Shown here in pieces: positions 55,264-63,610 of a DNA stretch of 64,000 bases; within the stretch, counting starts at the first letter, position 1; every line of letters starts with the position of its first letter. The stretch is taken from assembly GCA_965220105.1 (NCBI GenBank), contig OZ244811.1, positions 2,976,001 to 3,040,000 of the forward strand. The letters run 5' to 3'. Position numbers and translations under genes: made by a program. Source of the DNA: Bin87 sp965220105 (GTDB lineage: Bacteria; Chloroflexota; Dehalococcoidia; Lucifugimonadales; UBA3495). The notes beneath the pieces are model-generated. The model saw nothing but the letters and a program-made list of their open reading frames with translations, was not told the DNA's origin and did not search any database.

Positions 55264-55856
55264 TTTGGCGAAGCGTGCCATCCTGCCCTCCCCGCGCAAG
55301 CCGGAATGGTGGGTTGTGTGCGAAATCCGGGCGATGCGGGTTCGCCGCAGGGCCGTTTGAACTATGTCGCGATTGCCCGGCGGGCGCATCTGGAAGAGGA
55401 TGACTGTGCCATTGTGACCCACCATCGCGCCACTCCAGCGGGGTGAAACCAGCTGCCACCATTTGATGACACTAGCCCATTGCGCCGGCAGTGATCTGTG
55501 GAATAAGATCGCTCCATCGTTGCGGACGGTGCGGCCGACGAGTTGCTTGCCCGCTGGCAGTGGACTTACTACGCAGGTCGCGCCGCTGCCTCCAGACCTC
55601 GCTCTCGTCTCCACTGGCCAGCAGATTCAGCGAAGTCTAACCGTGCGCGTTGCGCGCAGATGCTAACCCACGCAACAGACCAGGCGGGTGAAAAGGACCT
55701 CCGCTCCTCTGCGCCCTGGGGCAGGTAGCCCAAGTGTAAAGGGCGGCGGTAAAGTCGGCCAGGTGGGCGGCTCGATCGCCGGGTTGTGGGGTCGGAAAAC
55801 TGCGCCGCCCGCCGCCTTCCATAAGGTTGATCAGCAGCCTTTGTAGGATGAGATGG
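55264..55856. other. Gene-poor stretch with degraded repeat fragments
   Basis: Includes 55527-55650, which resembles 13832-13945, and 55743-55784, the inverted partner of 41274-41314. No supported gene. Confidence 0.4.
55743..55784 (-). repeat. Inverted partner of the 41274-41314 segment
   Basis: Read on the minus strand it matches 41274-41314 with three differences and one indel. The frame GDRAAHLADFTAALYTW in this copy parallels GDRAAHLVHFTAAPFT in the other. Confidence 0.55.
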
Positions 55857-56117
55857 ATGTACGCCGTGGAGATGTACGTTCAGGTGCGGAGGGCCGGCAT
55901 GGTGCAGGGGATGAGCGTCCGGGAGGCCTCCCGGGTGTTCGGCCTGCACCGGGACACGGTGCGCAAGATGCTGGCCGATACGGCGCCACCCGACTACCGG
56001 CGCCAGGGCCCGCCATGGTGTCCCAAGTTTGAGCCTGTCAGCGGCACGATCGGCGCCATCCTTGAAGCGTATGCCGGCTTCGGTCGCCGCGCCAATCAGC
56101 GCGGCAACCTGGTGTGA
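55857..56117 (+). pseudogene. IS21-family IstA transposase, N-terminal fragment
   Basis: MYAVEMYVQVRRAGMVQGMS followed by REASRVFGLHRDTVRKML (HTH) and RRQGPPWCPKFEPVSGTIGA is the beginning of IstA. It stops after 86 residues of an expected 400 or more; IstB is absent. Confidence 0.8.
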
Positions 56118-56187
56118 TTCTGGTTCGCTTCACGCCAGCGTAGTTGCCGATACCACCCTTTCCGAATCCCACTACCCGGCTGAATTT

Positions 56188-57054
56188 CTAGGAGACTAGC
56201 TGCCAGTAGCGGCGACCCTCGGCACGGACTACGCGGCCGAAGCCGCCGTGGTGGCAGATGGCCATGATGGCGTCCTCGGACTCGGCTCGCTCGATCATGG
56301 CGGTGCGGGTGGCGATTCCCTGGTCGGCGTCCATGTCAAAGCTGAACTTCCAGTCGGTTTCCGTGATTTGCGCCGGGCCGTGGAAAACGTCGCCGAGGAT
56401 GTAGGCTCGCTGTCCGCCGGATACGATGGCGAGGCTCATGGAACCGGGGGTATGGCCGGGGGTGGGGATGGCGGTGATTTCGCTGGTCAGTGGGCGCTCG
56501 CCGTCCAGCAAGTCCAGCACGCCGAGATCCTGAAGGGGGCCCAGGGTCTGGTCCCAGTGGGGCGGGAAGAGTTCCATGACCTCGGGGCGTTGGAAGACCT
56601 CCCAATCGGCGCGGTGGGCCACGTAGCGGGCATTGGGGAAGGTAGCGCGGACTGGGGCGCCGGGTTCGTGGGTGACGTTCCAGCCGACGTGGTCAAAGTG
56701 AAGGTGGCTGAAGAAGACAGTGTTGACGTCTGCGGCGCTGACGCCGGCCACTTCCAGTTCCTGTAGTAGGCGGCCTTCGGCGCCGCCGACCATGGCCTCA
56801 ATTGAGTTTGGGTTGGTGGCCGCGCCGCCCAGCCCGGTGTCCACAAGGATGGTCTGGCTCTCGGAACGAATGAGGTAGCACTCGAAGTGGGCCAGCAGGT
56901 GGTCGCCGCTGAAGCCGCCGGGATAGCGCTCCTGGTAGGGAGCCCACGCCTCGGCGGGAACCTCGGGAAAGACATCGCTAAGGGGCAGCGTGGCCTCGTT
57001 GTCGTTCAGGGAAAGGATTTCCACGTTGCCGACGGTCAACCTGGCTTCGGGCAT
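56188..57054 (-). CDS. Metallo-beta-lactamase-fold hydrolase
   Basis: 288 residues. Metal site SHLHFDHVGW (HxHxDH) lies near residues 114-123, preceded by LVDTGLGGAATNP. Further ligands are in TPGHTPGSMSLAI and AYILGDVFH, and the last His in ICHHGGFGRVV. The extra N-terminal segment and overall length fit the quorum-quenching lactonase / alkyl-hydrolase-like branch. The substrate is unknown. A MITE half-copy lies between it and the next gene on the same strand. Confidence 0.88.
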   Translation of the reverse strand: MPEARLTVGNVEILSLNDNEATLPLSDVFPEVPAEAWAPYQERYPGGFSGDHLLAHFECYLIRSESQTILVDTGLGGAATNPNSIEAMVGGAEGRLLQELEVAGVSAADVNTVFFSHLHFDHVGWNVTHEPGAPVRATFPNARYVAHRADWEVFQRPEVMELFPPHWDQTLGPLQDLGVLDLLDGERPLTSEITAIPTPGHTPGSMSLAIVSGGQRAYILGDVFHGPAQITETDWKFSFDMDADQGIATRTAMIERAESEDAIMAICHHGGFGRVVRAEGRRYWQLVS

Positions 57055-57167
57055 AGGGGTATCCTCCTGGGCGGGAGTGGTAAGAGGTTCAGCACAACCT
57101 GTTGCACTGATACACTCCGATTTGTCCTTAGACCAATTCAGGACCGATAGTATTCGGTTTCTTCACG

Positions 57168-57232
57168 ACTTTGAAACTATCTCAATACAGGCGGCCCGTC
57201 CAGCCCGTCATTGCCACGCAAGGGGAATCCAC
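57168..57232 (+). repeat. Half copy of the 59016-59130 MITE
   Basis: Shares TTGAAACTATCTCA and the following GCGGCCCG-CCCGTCATT-GGAATCCA blocks with the left half of the element at 59016. No right terminal repeat is found. Confidence 0.55.
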
Positions 57233-57320
57233 TGTCCTTAATCTTCAAATTGCAGACACCACCGGATACATTCCGCTCTGAAATCGTTTCCTGGTTCCGC
57301 GTGATGTTTCGGACCCGCCC

Positions 57321-58133
57321 CTACTCATTGGTTTCGCTTGTGGTCGCAATCGCTGCGCTCGGCCTGGCGTACCGGGCCATGAAGCCCCTGATGGCGTTGA
57401 AGTACTGCTGGAAGCCCACGTACATCAGGTCGTTGTGGCCCGCGCCCGGTATGATCTCCAGGTGCTTGTGGGCAGTCTCCAGCTTGTTGAACATGTCCAC
57501 CGCGTCGGCCAGCGGCGCCGATTCGTCCCACTGGCCATGAATCACCAGCGCGGGGATGTCGATGGAATAGAACTTGGCCTGGTAGTCGTCCTCCAGCGCC
57601 TGCACCACCTCCGGCTCCAGCCCCTCGGCTATCCGTCCCAAATTGGGCCGCCCGCTCTCTATGATGACGCCGTTGATCCGGTCGGAGGCGGTTATCGCAA
57701 GCTCCCCGGCGGAGTGACGACCCATGGAGCGCCCCATGACGTATAGCGGGCCCGTGAACCGCAGCCCCCGCATCGTCTCCTGCAGCCAGTCCAGCACCTC
57801 GTGCGCGTCGGACAGTATGGTGTTGAAACTCGGCGAACCATCGGACGCGCCGAATCCCCGGTAGTCGGCGACGAAGAAGTTCGCGCCGATTCCGTTGTAG
57901 TGCGGCGCGATTTCGTCGTAGCGGGCAACGGATTCGCCGCCGCCGTAGAAAAACAGCACGGTGGGGTTTTCCCGCCCCACCACGAAAAAACGGCCCGACA
58001 GCGTGGTCCCGTCGGCCACGGTAACCCCGTAGTCCACCGCTCCGGGAGGCGTGTCGGTCCAGCCCCGCATCGGGTGGAAAGAACCGGCCGACGCCTCGGT
58101 GTTGTCCAGCACGGAGTAATCAACGGCAGTCAT
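57321..58133 (-). CDS. Alpha/beta-hydrolase-fold protein
   Basis: 270 residues from ATG 58133, chosen for GGAGGG 6 bp upstream. Landmarks: VLFFYGGGESVARYDEIAPH (oxyanion strand), FFVADYRGFGASDGSPSF, nucleophile elbow VMGRSMGRHSAG (Ser in GRSMG), IPALVIHGQWDESAPLADAV (acid) and IPGAGHNDLMYVG (His). No secretion signal. It resembles the BEM46-like branch. A palindrome overlaps its likely -10 box (58152-58184), so it may be controlled by a repressor. Confidence 0.87.
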   Translation of the reverse strand: MTAVDYSVLDNTEASAGSFHPMRGWTDTPPGAVDYGVTVADGTTLSGRFFVVGRENPTVLFFYGGGESVARYDEIAPHYNGIGANFFVADYRGFGASDGSPSFNTILSDAHEVLDWLQETMRGLRFTGPLYVMGRSMGRHSAGELAITASDRINGVIIESGRPNLGRIAEGLEPEVVQALEDDYQAKFYSIDIPALVIHGQWDESAPLADAVDMFNKLETAHKHLEIIPGAGHNDLMYVGFQQYFNAIRGFMARYARPSAAIATTSETNE

Positions 58134-58151
58134 GGCGGTCCCTCCAGCGGT

Positions 58152-58184
58152 AGTGGGCCGCATTATACTGTAATGCGGCCCACT
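58152..58184 (-). promoter_or_regulatory. 14-bp palindrome overlapping a TATAAT box
   Basis: AGTGGGCCGCATTA (58152-58165) and TAATGCGGCCCACT (58171-58184) are exact inverted repeats around a 5-nt centre. The minus-strand TATAAT (58162-58167) lies inside. A candidate operator for the hydrolase gene; alternatively a terminator of the upstream CMD gene, although no T-run follows. Confidence 0.55.
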
Positions 58185-58213
58185 GCTACAGCATCAACGG
58201 GGCCGCCGTTGGC

Positions 58214-58990
58214 TCAACTCCAGACCTCGGCCGCTATGGAGATGGCGTTCAACGCCGCCGGATAGCCCGCGTATCCCCCGGTCTGGATCAGCACCTCCAC
58301 CATTTCCTCCTTGGAGAGGCCCACCCGAGGGCCGGCCCGCAGCAAGTTCCGCAACGGGCCATCGGCCTTCAGCGCCGTCAGCGCGGCCGTGGCGCACACC
58401 ACCCTGGATTTCAGGTCCAGACCGGGGCGGAAGAAGATCTCCCCAAACCCGTACTGGTAGGTGAGCACTCGCAGGTCCGGCGCAAGGTCCTCCAACGCGC
58501 TGGCGTAACCCTCCTGTCCCTGAACGCCGAAGAGCTGTTCCCGGAGCTGGCGCCCTCGCGCCTCCATCTCCTCAAGGCTGAGCTCGGGCACCTCCGTCTG
58601 CGGCGCCTCAATGCCTCTCTCACGGAAGGCCTCATGCACCAGTTCCAGGGAGTTTACCGCCGAGGGGAACCCGGCGTAGAGGGCGCAATGGATTGGTACT
58701 TCCTGGATCTCCTCCGCGCCCAATCCCATGTTCAGCGCGCTGTGGACATAGGTCTGAAACTGCGAAAGGCGCTGGAGCGAGGACAGGACGGACAGGGTCG
58801 CAAGCATCCGGTAGCGGATGTCCAGGCCGGGACGGGCCCACACCGCGCCGAAGATAGCCTCCGCGGTATAGTTTCTCAGGCCGGGGATGCCGGCCACCGC
58901 CCTGGGCCTCTCCCGCACCGGGTAAGCGCCGTGTTGCAGGCGCTCCCGTATCTCATTACCCTTGCGCCTGAGTTCCTCACGATTGTTCAT
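58214..58990 (-). CDS. Two-domain carboxymuconolactone-decarboxylase-like (AhpD-fold) protein
   Basis: 258 residues with two CMD units: about 45-120 (GLDIRYRMLATLSVLSSLQR, EEIQEVPIHCALYAGFPSAV) and about 185-255 (GLDLKSRVVCATAALTALKA, EEMVEVLIQTGGYAGYPAAL). Family members include 4-carboxymuconolactone decarboxylase and AhpD peroxidase partners. The CxxC redox pair of AhpD is absent; single Cys residues remain in domain 1 (HCALYAG) and domain 2 (VVCATAA), so a decarboxylase or isomerase-like role is more likely. It lies upstream of the alpha/beta hydrolase on the same strand. Confidence 0.85.
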   Translation of the reverse strand: MNNREELRRKGNEIRERLQHGAYPVRERPRAVAGIPGLRNYTAEAIFGAVWARPGLDIRYRMLATLSVLSSLQRLSQFQTYVHSALNMGLGAEEIQEVPIHCALYAGFPSAVNSLELVHEAFRERGIEAPQTEVPELSLEEMEARGRQLREQLFGVQGQEGYASALEDLAPDLRVLTYQYGFGEIFFRPGLDLKSRVVCATAALTALKADGPLRNLLRAGPRVGLSKEEMVEVLIQTGGYAGYPAALNAISIAAEVWS

Positions 58991-59015
58991 TGCTTAACTC
59001 CAGTTTGTGTTTTGA

Positions 59016-59130
59016 AACTATCTCAAAACCAGCGGCCCGCCCATCCCGTCATTCCCGCGCCGGCGGGAATCCACGACTCACCCGGTCTGCGATTCGACTT
59101 TTGGAGAGCATGGCGGGTTTTGAGATAGTT
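59016..59130. mobile_element. 115-bp MITE with 15-bp terminal inverted repeats
   Basis: AACTATCTCAAAACC at 59016-59030 is mirrored exactly by GGTTTTGAGATAGTT at 59116-59130. The interior has no coding capacity and contains a CCCGTCATTCCCGCG / GCGGGAATCCAC block common to bacterial intergenic repeats. A half copy lies at 57168-57232. Confidence 0.75.
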
Positions 59131-59518
59131 GCTTAGCCATCATCCTTGCTCACTGCGGCGGGCTTTTGACCAGTAGGTGGGGTTGAGGGTTAGTAGACGG
59201 GGCGATCCCAGCGGAGCGCGGACCCAAGATGCTGGTGAGAGCCGACCAAGATAGAAGAGCCAGGACGGCGTCGCGGCGCTGGGCATCCGCGTTAAACGGT
59301 TGTCACACACTGGTTGTCAAGCGGCGGAAGGTGCAATCCGAGTAGCATGTTGCCTGTGTTTCTGCTTTGGCGCCGTGCCTGGGCGTCGGTCCGAATCCGC
59401 GTTACGCCGCCCGGCGTTACGCCGCACAGCGTGGCTCGCTGGGAGCCGTGCTGATTGTAAGCGTTGACGCCGGCCGTGACCAGACCGCAGACCGCGCCAC
59501 AGCGCACCGACGGCGGCG
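59131..59518. other. Intergenic, nothing recognised
   Basis: No gene or structured element is supported between the MITE and the ISAs1 remnant. Confidence 0.35.
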
Positions 59519-60000
59519 TTGGGCTTTGACGGGGTGCCCTATGACTATGCCCACACCGTGAACAAAGGACACGGAAGGGTGGAGCGGCGGGAATGCTGGA
59601 CCATCACCGCAGCGGACGGCCTGGACTACATCAACCCCCACGGGCAATGGCCTCAACTGAGAGCAGCCATCAAAGTGATCGGCCATCGCGATATCGCGGC
59701 AGGCGGCGTGGTCAACCTCGCTACTGCCTCAGCAGTTCGCCGGCCCCAGCAGGACTACTGCTGGACGCGATACGTGGCCATTGGAGCATCGACAACTCGC
59801 TGCATTGGACTTTGGATGCAACCTTCCGAGAAGACCAGTGGCGATTGCGCAAGGATCACGGGCCACAGAACCTGGCCACCCTGCGTCGGATCTCACACAA
59901 CCTGCTGAAAAACGAGAACACCCTGAAAGTGGGCATCCAGGGCAAGCGGCTCAACGCCGGTTGGCGTGAAGACTACCTGCTCAAAGTCCTCCTCGGATAA
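59519..60000 (+). pseudogene. ISAs1-family transposase remnant
   Basis: The first frame reads DYAHTVNKGHGRVERRECWT and NPHGQWPQLRAAIKVIGHRD. After a frameshift near 59720 the second reads LLDAIRGHWSIDNSLHWTLD and FREDQWRLRKDHGPQNLATL, then VGIQGKRLNAGW and the usual end DYLLKVLLG. The N-terminal half is missing. Confidence 0.8.
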
Positions 60001-60214
60001 GACGCGATTGCCCGGTCACTTTGGCCGGTCTTCGTCTTCCGTTGGGCGCCGGATGGTACAATGCCCGGAGGGTAGAATGCGAAGGTGATCGGGGCCGATT
60101 CAGCCAGTTGAAGGGCTCGGTAGTATGCCAACGAGCAGGCAGGAATGGCAGGATGCCACGCTTTCCCACCGATGATGGAATGCGTCGAAAACGACGCCGC
60201 GCTGGGCGAGAGCT

Positions 60215-60400
60215 GTGAGGCGTTGCGCCAAGTGTTTGGCGGATACTGACCCTCAGTTGGCCCTTGTAGGTATAGGGGTGCGTGAAGGCGATGCCGAGTT
60301 GAAAGACAAACTGAACGAAGCCATCGGTGCAATGAAAGGGGACGGCACACTGAACGATCTAATCAGGAAGTGGTTCGGTGAGGATGCCGAGACGTCCTGA
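60215..60400 (+). pseudogene. C-terminal piece of an amino-acid-type ABC substrate-binding protein
   Basis: LALVGIGVREGDAELKDKLN, then EAIGAMKGDGTLNDLIRKWF, is the typical last helix of a family-3 periplasmic binding protein. The rest of the gene is absent upstream. A deletion remnant. Confidence 0.6.
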
Positions 60401-60637
60401 TTCCCTCCGGGTGCAATTGGCGGCGTGGATATCGGTTTCAGAAGCCTGGTTCGATGCCCCTTGGACCGATTACCCTAAACTGCGGCGCGTACCGTGATTC
60501 CTGCGTAGGGAACCCGTGCTGTCGGCCGTGGCTATGTTGTTGCAGAGGCGGCCGCGGTCCAGCGCAGCCGGTGGCCTCTGCTCGGTTGCCATGTGACCCC
60601 AATCGCCGGACCGGTACGCGACTAAAGGGAGGTGGAG

Positions 60638-62149
60638 ATGCTGCCAAAGCTCGTCGCGATTATCATCACCTTGGTGACCGCCGGGGGTTTTCTGGTGTTG
60701 GGAATCTGGTACGTTCGCGGGAGGGCCCTCAGCGTTGAGGAGTACATCGTTGCCCGGAATACGGCGGGCACGGAACTCGCCATTGCGACGCTGGTTGCAT
60801 CGGGGATGGGGGCGTGGATTCTGTTTGCACCGGCGGAAACCGGGATCCTGGCCGGCCTTGCCGGGCTGATCGGTTACGGGATCGGGTCAGCAGCGCCGCT
60901 GGCCGTCTTCGTGTTGCTGGGGCCGCGGATGCGTCGGTTGATGCCCCGAGGCCACGCGGTCACGGAGTACGTGCGGCACCGCTTCGGGCCGGTGGTCTAT
61001 TACTTTATCCTTTTCGTGGTCGTTTTCTATATGCTGGTGTTCCTTACGGCGGAGCTAACCGGCATGGCCCAAGCCGGCCGGTTGATTGGAGGGACGCCCC
61101 TGGTGGTTACCTCCACCATCGTCGGGCTGTTGACGGTGATTTATACGGCCTACGGTGGCATGAGATCTTCTTTGTTCACCGACCGAATCCAATTCTACGT
61201 CATAGTGCCACTGTTGGCCCTGGTATTGATTGTCGGCGTCGGCGGGTCGGGGGAGTTGCTGAGCGCGGCGGTTGAGAACACTCCGGAGCTATTGTCGTTG
61301 GGAAACCTGCCGGGTTGGGAGTACGGCGTGTCCCTGATAATCGCGAACCTCGCCGCGGAGATGTTCAACCAAGGAACATGGCAGCGGGTGTACACGGTGC
61401 GAGACGTAAAAACCCTGCGGAACGGGTTCATCGTCGCCGGGATGGTCGTCCTGCCGGTAATATTCCTCATCGGATTGTTCGGTATCCTGGCGGTGGGTGC
61501 GGGGAATGCCGAGGTGCCATCGGTGGCTATGTTCTCCTTTGTGGTAGCGGCGATGCCGCACTGGTTCATGGTAGCGATACTGGTGCTGGCTATGGTGCTG
61601 GTTATGAGCAGTATGGACACCCTGCTGAACGGGATAACCAGCGCCCTGACCACCGAGTTGGCCCGTTACCAAGAGGATTCCTCCCTGCTTGGTTACGCCA
61701 GGACCGCCACGGCTGCCCTGATTGTCATTCCCGTGGCCGTTGCCTCCCAGGGTTATAGTGTCCTCTATCTGTTCCTGGTCGCCGACCTGGTCTGTGCAGC
61801 TGCCTTGTTTCCGGTGTTTTTCGGGATGTTCTCCCGGCATTTCAACGGCTGGGGGGCGTTGTTCAGCAGCATTGTCGGGCTGGTGGTTGGGGCGCTGTTC
61901 TTTCCAGCGCCGGATTTCAGCGGCTGGAACGCGATCCCAGGGGCAGGACGCCTCCTGTTCAGCTTTGGTGGCGCCCTGGTTGTCCCGGCGGTATGCAGCG
62001 TTGGATTCGCCCTGATAGCGCGGGCGGTGAACGCACAAGCCTACGATTTCTCCCGTCTCAGCGAGGAAGTGCATTTGATTGGGGAGCGACCGGTAGCTAA
62101 GGGTTCAGGTTGGCCGTTGTTCCAGATTTCGCGGGAACGACGGCAATAG
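60638..62149 (+). CDS. Sodium:solute symporter (SSS family)
   Basis: 503 residues from ATG 60638 with GGGAGG 5 bp upstream. About 13 membrane segments with the LeuT-like fold: EEYIVARNTAGTELAIATLV, GSAAPLAVFVLLGPRMRRLM, VIYTAYGGMRSSLFTDRIQF (SSS signature region), AAEMFNQGTWQRVYTVRDVK and MVLVMSSMDTLLNGITSALT (Na2 site serines and Asp). The substrate is unknown; the family carries sugars, carboxylates, proline and pantothenate. It is isolated between remnants. Confidence 0.9.
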   Translation: MLPKLVAIIITLVTAGGFLVLGIWYVRGRALSVEEYIVARNTAGTELAIATLVASGMGAWILFAPAETGILAGLAGLIGYGIGSAAPLAVFVLLGPRMRRLMPRGHAVTEYVRHRFGPVVYYFILFVVVFYMLVFLTAELTGMAQAGRLIGGTPLVVTSTIVGLLTVIYTAYGGMRSSLFTDRIQFYVIVPLLALVLIVGVGGSGELLSAAVENTPELLSLGNLPGWEYGVSLIIANLAAEMFNQGTWQRVYTVRDVKTLRNGFIVAGMVVLPVIFLIGLFGILAVGAGNAEVPSVAMFSFVVAAMPHWFMVAILVLAMVLVMSSMDTLLNGITSALTTELARYQEDSSLLGYARTATAALIVIPVAVASQGYSVLYLFLVADLVCAAALFPVFFGMFSRHFNGWGALFSSIVGLVVGALFFPAPDFSGWNAIPGAGRLLFSFGGALVVPAVCSVGFALIARAVNAQAYDFSRLSEEVHLIGERPVAKGSGWPLFQISRERRQ

Positions 62150-62193
62150 TGGGACCTGGTCGATGCCATCGCTCTGCTGAATGCTGCTCCCGG

Positions 62194-62765
62194 CTATACG
62201 CAGAGTCGCACGGGGACACACTGGAGCATCCGTGAAGGACGCCACTTCTCCTCACCACCGAGTTGACGCTGGAACCGCCCGAACGGCTGGGGGAGATACC
62301 CACCACATCCCCTACAGGGGGGAAAGTTGCCTGTAGATGGTACGTACCGTGCGAACAGGTCCTTTGGGGTGGCCACGCCGGGTTGACAGCGCCTGGGCAC
62401 CCGGGTGAGCAGGTTGGCCATGACGTGGGTGCGGCAACGTTGCCAACCGATGCCAGCAAACACCGTGGCGATGGCGTTCTTCAGCCCCTGGTGAGCGTCA
62501 GAAACTGCCAGTTCCTCACCACTGGGCCCCCGGGCGTGCAGCGACCTCAGGAAGGCCAGCCACACGTAGGGATAGAGGCCGCCGTCCAAGGGTCGGCCCA
62601 GGAAGTTCTCCACCACTTCGTCCAGTTCCCGGCAGATGCAGGAGACCTGGCTCCTGGAGATGCCGTCTCAGCCCAGAGGCTTGACCAGGTCGTCCAGCCG
62701 CCGGGTGGAAACACCTGCCGCGTAGGCCTGCTGGATGACGGCCAGCACCAATTTCCACCCGCGGC
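62194..62765 (-). pseudogene. IS256-family transposase remnant
   Basis: LVLAVIQQAYAAGVSTRRLD is followed by a TGA where the family has Cys (KPLG*DGISRSQVS). Then ENFLGRPLDGGLYPYVWL joins directly to AFLRSLHARGPSGEELAVSD, an internal deletion. DAHQGLKNAIATVFAGIGWQ and a scrap of the C-terminus (DVVGISPSRSG) remain. It abuts the AlpA-like gene. Confidence 0.8.
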
Positions 62766-62947
62766 TGATCGGCAATCGAAGCCCGGACTTCGGGCTCCAA
62801 CCAGGCGACGCGGCGTACTCCGATCTTGAGCGGACCAGGGAACTCTTGACGCGCGACACGCACGTAGATCTCGCTAACAGAAAGACTGGTTAGTTCGGAA
62901 ACCTCCGCAATCTTGAGCAAACGCCCGCTCGCTTCCATTTGCCCCAT
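62516..62947 (-). CDS. AlpA-family HTH regulator with an IS256-derived tail
   Basis: ATG 62947 has AGGAGG 5 bp upstream. The first 62 residues (ASGRLLKIAEVSELTSLSVS, then RQEFPGPLKIGVRRVAWLEP) form a winged-helix DNA-binding protein of the AlpA/excisionase type, about full length. From about residue 63 the frame runs through IS256 sequence in a wrong frame, so the remaining 80 residues are not native. AlpA proteins usually control phage or island excision; no integrase is visible here. Confidence 0.65.
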   Translation of the reverse strand: MGQMEASGRLLKIAEVSELTSLSVSEIYVRVARQEFPGPLKIGVRRVAWLEPEVRASIADQPRVEIGAGRHPAGLRGRCFHPAAGRPGQASGLRRHLQEPGLLHLPGTGRSGGELPGPTLGRRPLSLRVAGLPEVAARPGAQW

Positions 62948-63182
62948 GCGTGCCTCCTATCAATCACCAAAAAAAGCCTCGTACGGGTGCTGCGGTGGAC
63001 CGCTAGATGTACGGGGCTGGTTCACGCCGCGCCGTGAGCACAGGCTACGGCGAGGAACGGGTGTCTAGAGTCTAGACTGGGTAGATGGAATTATTTGACA
63101 GGATCGCTGAAAATTGGAACACGGATCGGTACACCGAACCCGCAGTCCCCGAAATTTTCCGCATGAAAACGAGGAGAATTGG

Positions 63183-63256
63183 TACCCCTGGAGGGACTCG
63201 AACCCCCGACGCGCGACTTAGGACGCCGCCGCTCTATCCAACTGAGCTACAGGGGC
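63183..63256 (-). tRNA. tRNA-Arg (anticodon CCU)
   Basis: 74-nt cloverleaf on the minus strand: acceptor GCCCCTG/CAGGGGT, D arm GCTC/GAGC, anticodon arm GCGGC-GTCCTAA-GTCGC with CCT at 34-36, T arm GGGGG-TTCGAGT-CCCTC, discriminator A. CCA is encoded (63180-63182). Confidence 0.95.
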
Positions 63257-63271
63257 ACATCGAGGAAGTGG

Positions 63272-63344
63272 TGGAGATAGCGGGACTCGAACCCGCAACC
63301 TCGGCATTGCGAACGCCGCGCTCTCCCAGTTGAGCTATACCCCC
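63272..63344 (-). tRNA. tRNA-Ala (anticodon CGC)
   Basis: 73-nt cloverleaf on the minus strand: acceptor GGGGGTA/TATCTCC with the G3:U70 alanine identity pair, anticodon arm CGGCG-TTCGCAA-TGCCG with CGC at 34-36, T arm GCGGG-TTCGAGT-CCCGC. CCA is encoded (63269-63271). It lies 15 bp from tRNA-Arg and is probably co-transcribed with it. Confidence 0.95.
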
Positions 63345-63458
63345 ACGTTATGGGTCGCGCTGCCCGCAACGCGTACCACACTTTCATCGTAGCCAACATG
63401 CACGGGAAGTGTCAAGGAACCGTGGCCGCTGCCGGGGTCTTTAAATTGTCGGCAATGT

Positions 63459-63547
63459 CATTGCGAGCGCAGCGTGGCAATCTCGTTGGCAAAGAAAAAC
63501 CGGTTGCCGGATCGAGATTGCCACGTCGCCAGGCTCCTCGCAATGAC
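63459..63547. repeat. Long inverted-repeat intergenic element
   Basis: GTCATTGCGAGCG...GTGGCAATCTCG is mirrored by CGAGATTGCCACG...CTCGCAATGAC around a central spacer. This type of palindromic intergenic repeat is frequent in many bacterial genomes. It would fold into a long stem-loop between the tRNA genes and the NHL gene. Confidence 0.7.
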
Positions 63548-63610
63548 AGTACCCTCGGACACCGGGATCACCACGTCGCCGCGCACCACGCATTGACCGG
63601 TGGCCCCCGT

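Noticed and set aside
63085..63333. 82-codon frame over the tRNA genes (GGTRTPDARLRTPPLYPTEL)
   Set aside because: A well-known spurious protein produced by translating the complement of tRNA genes.
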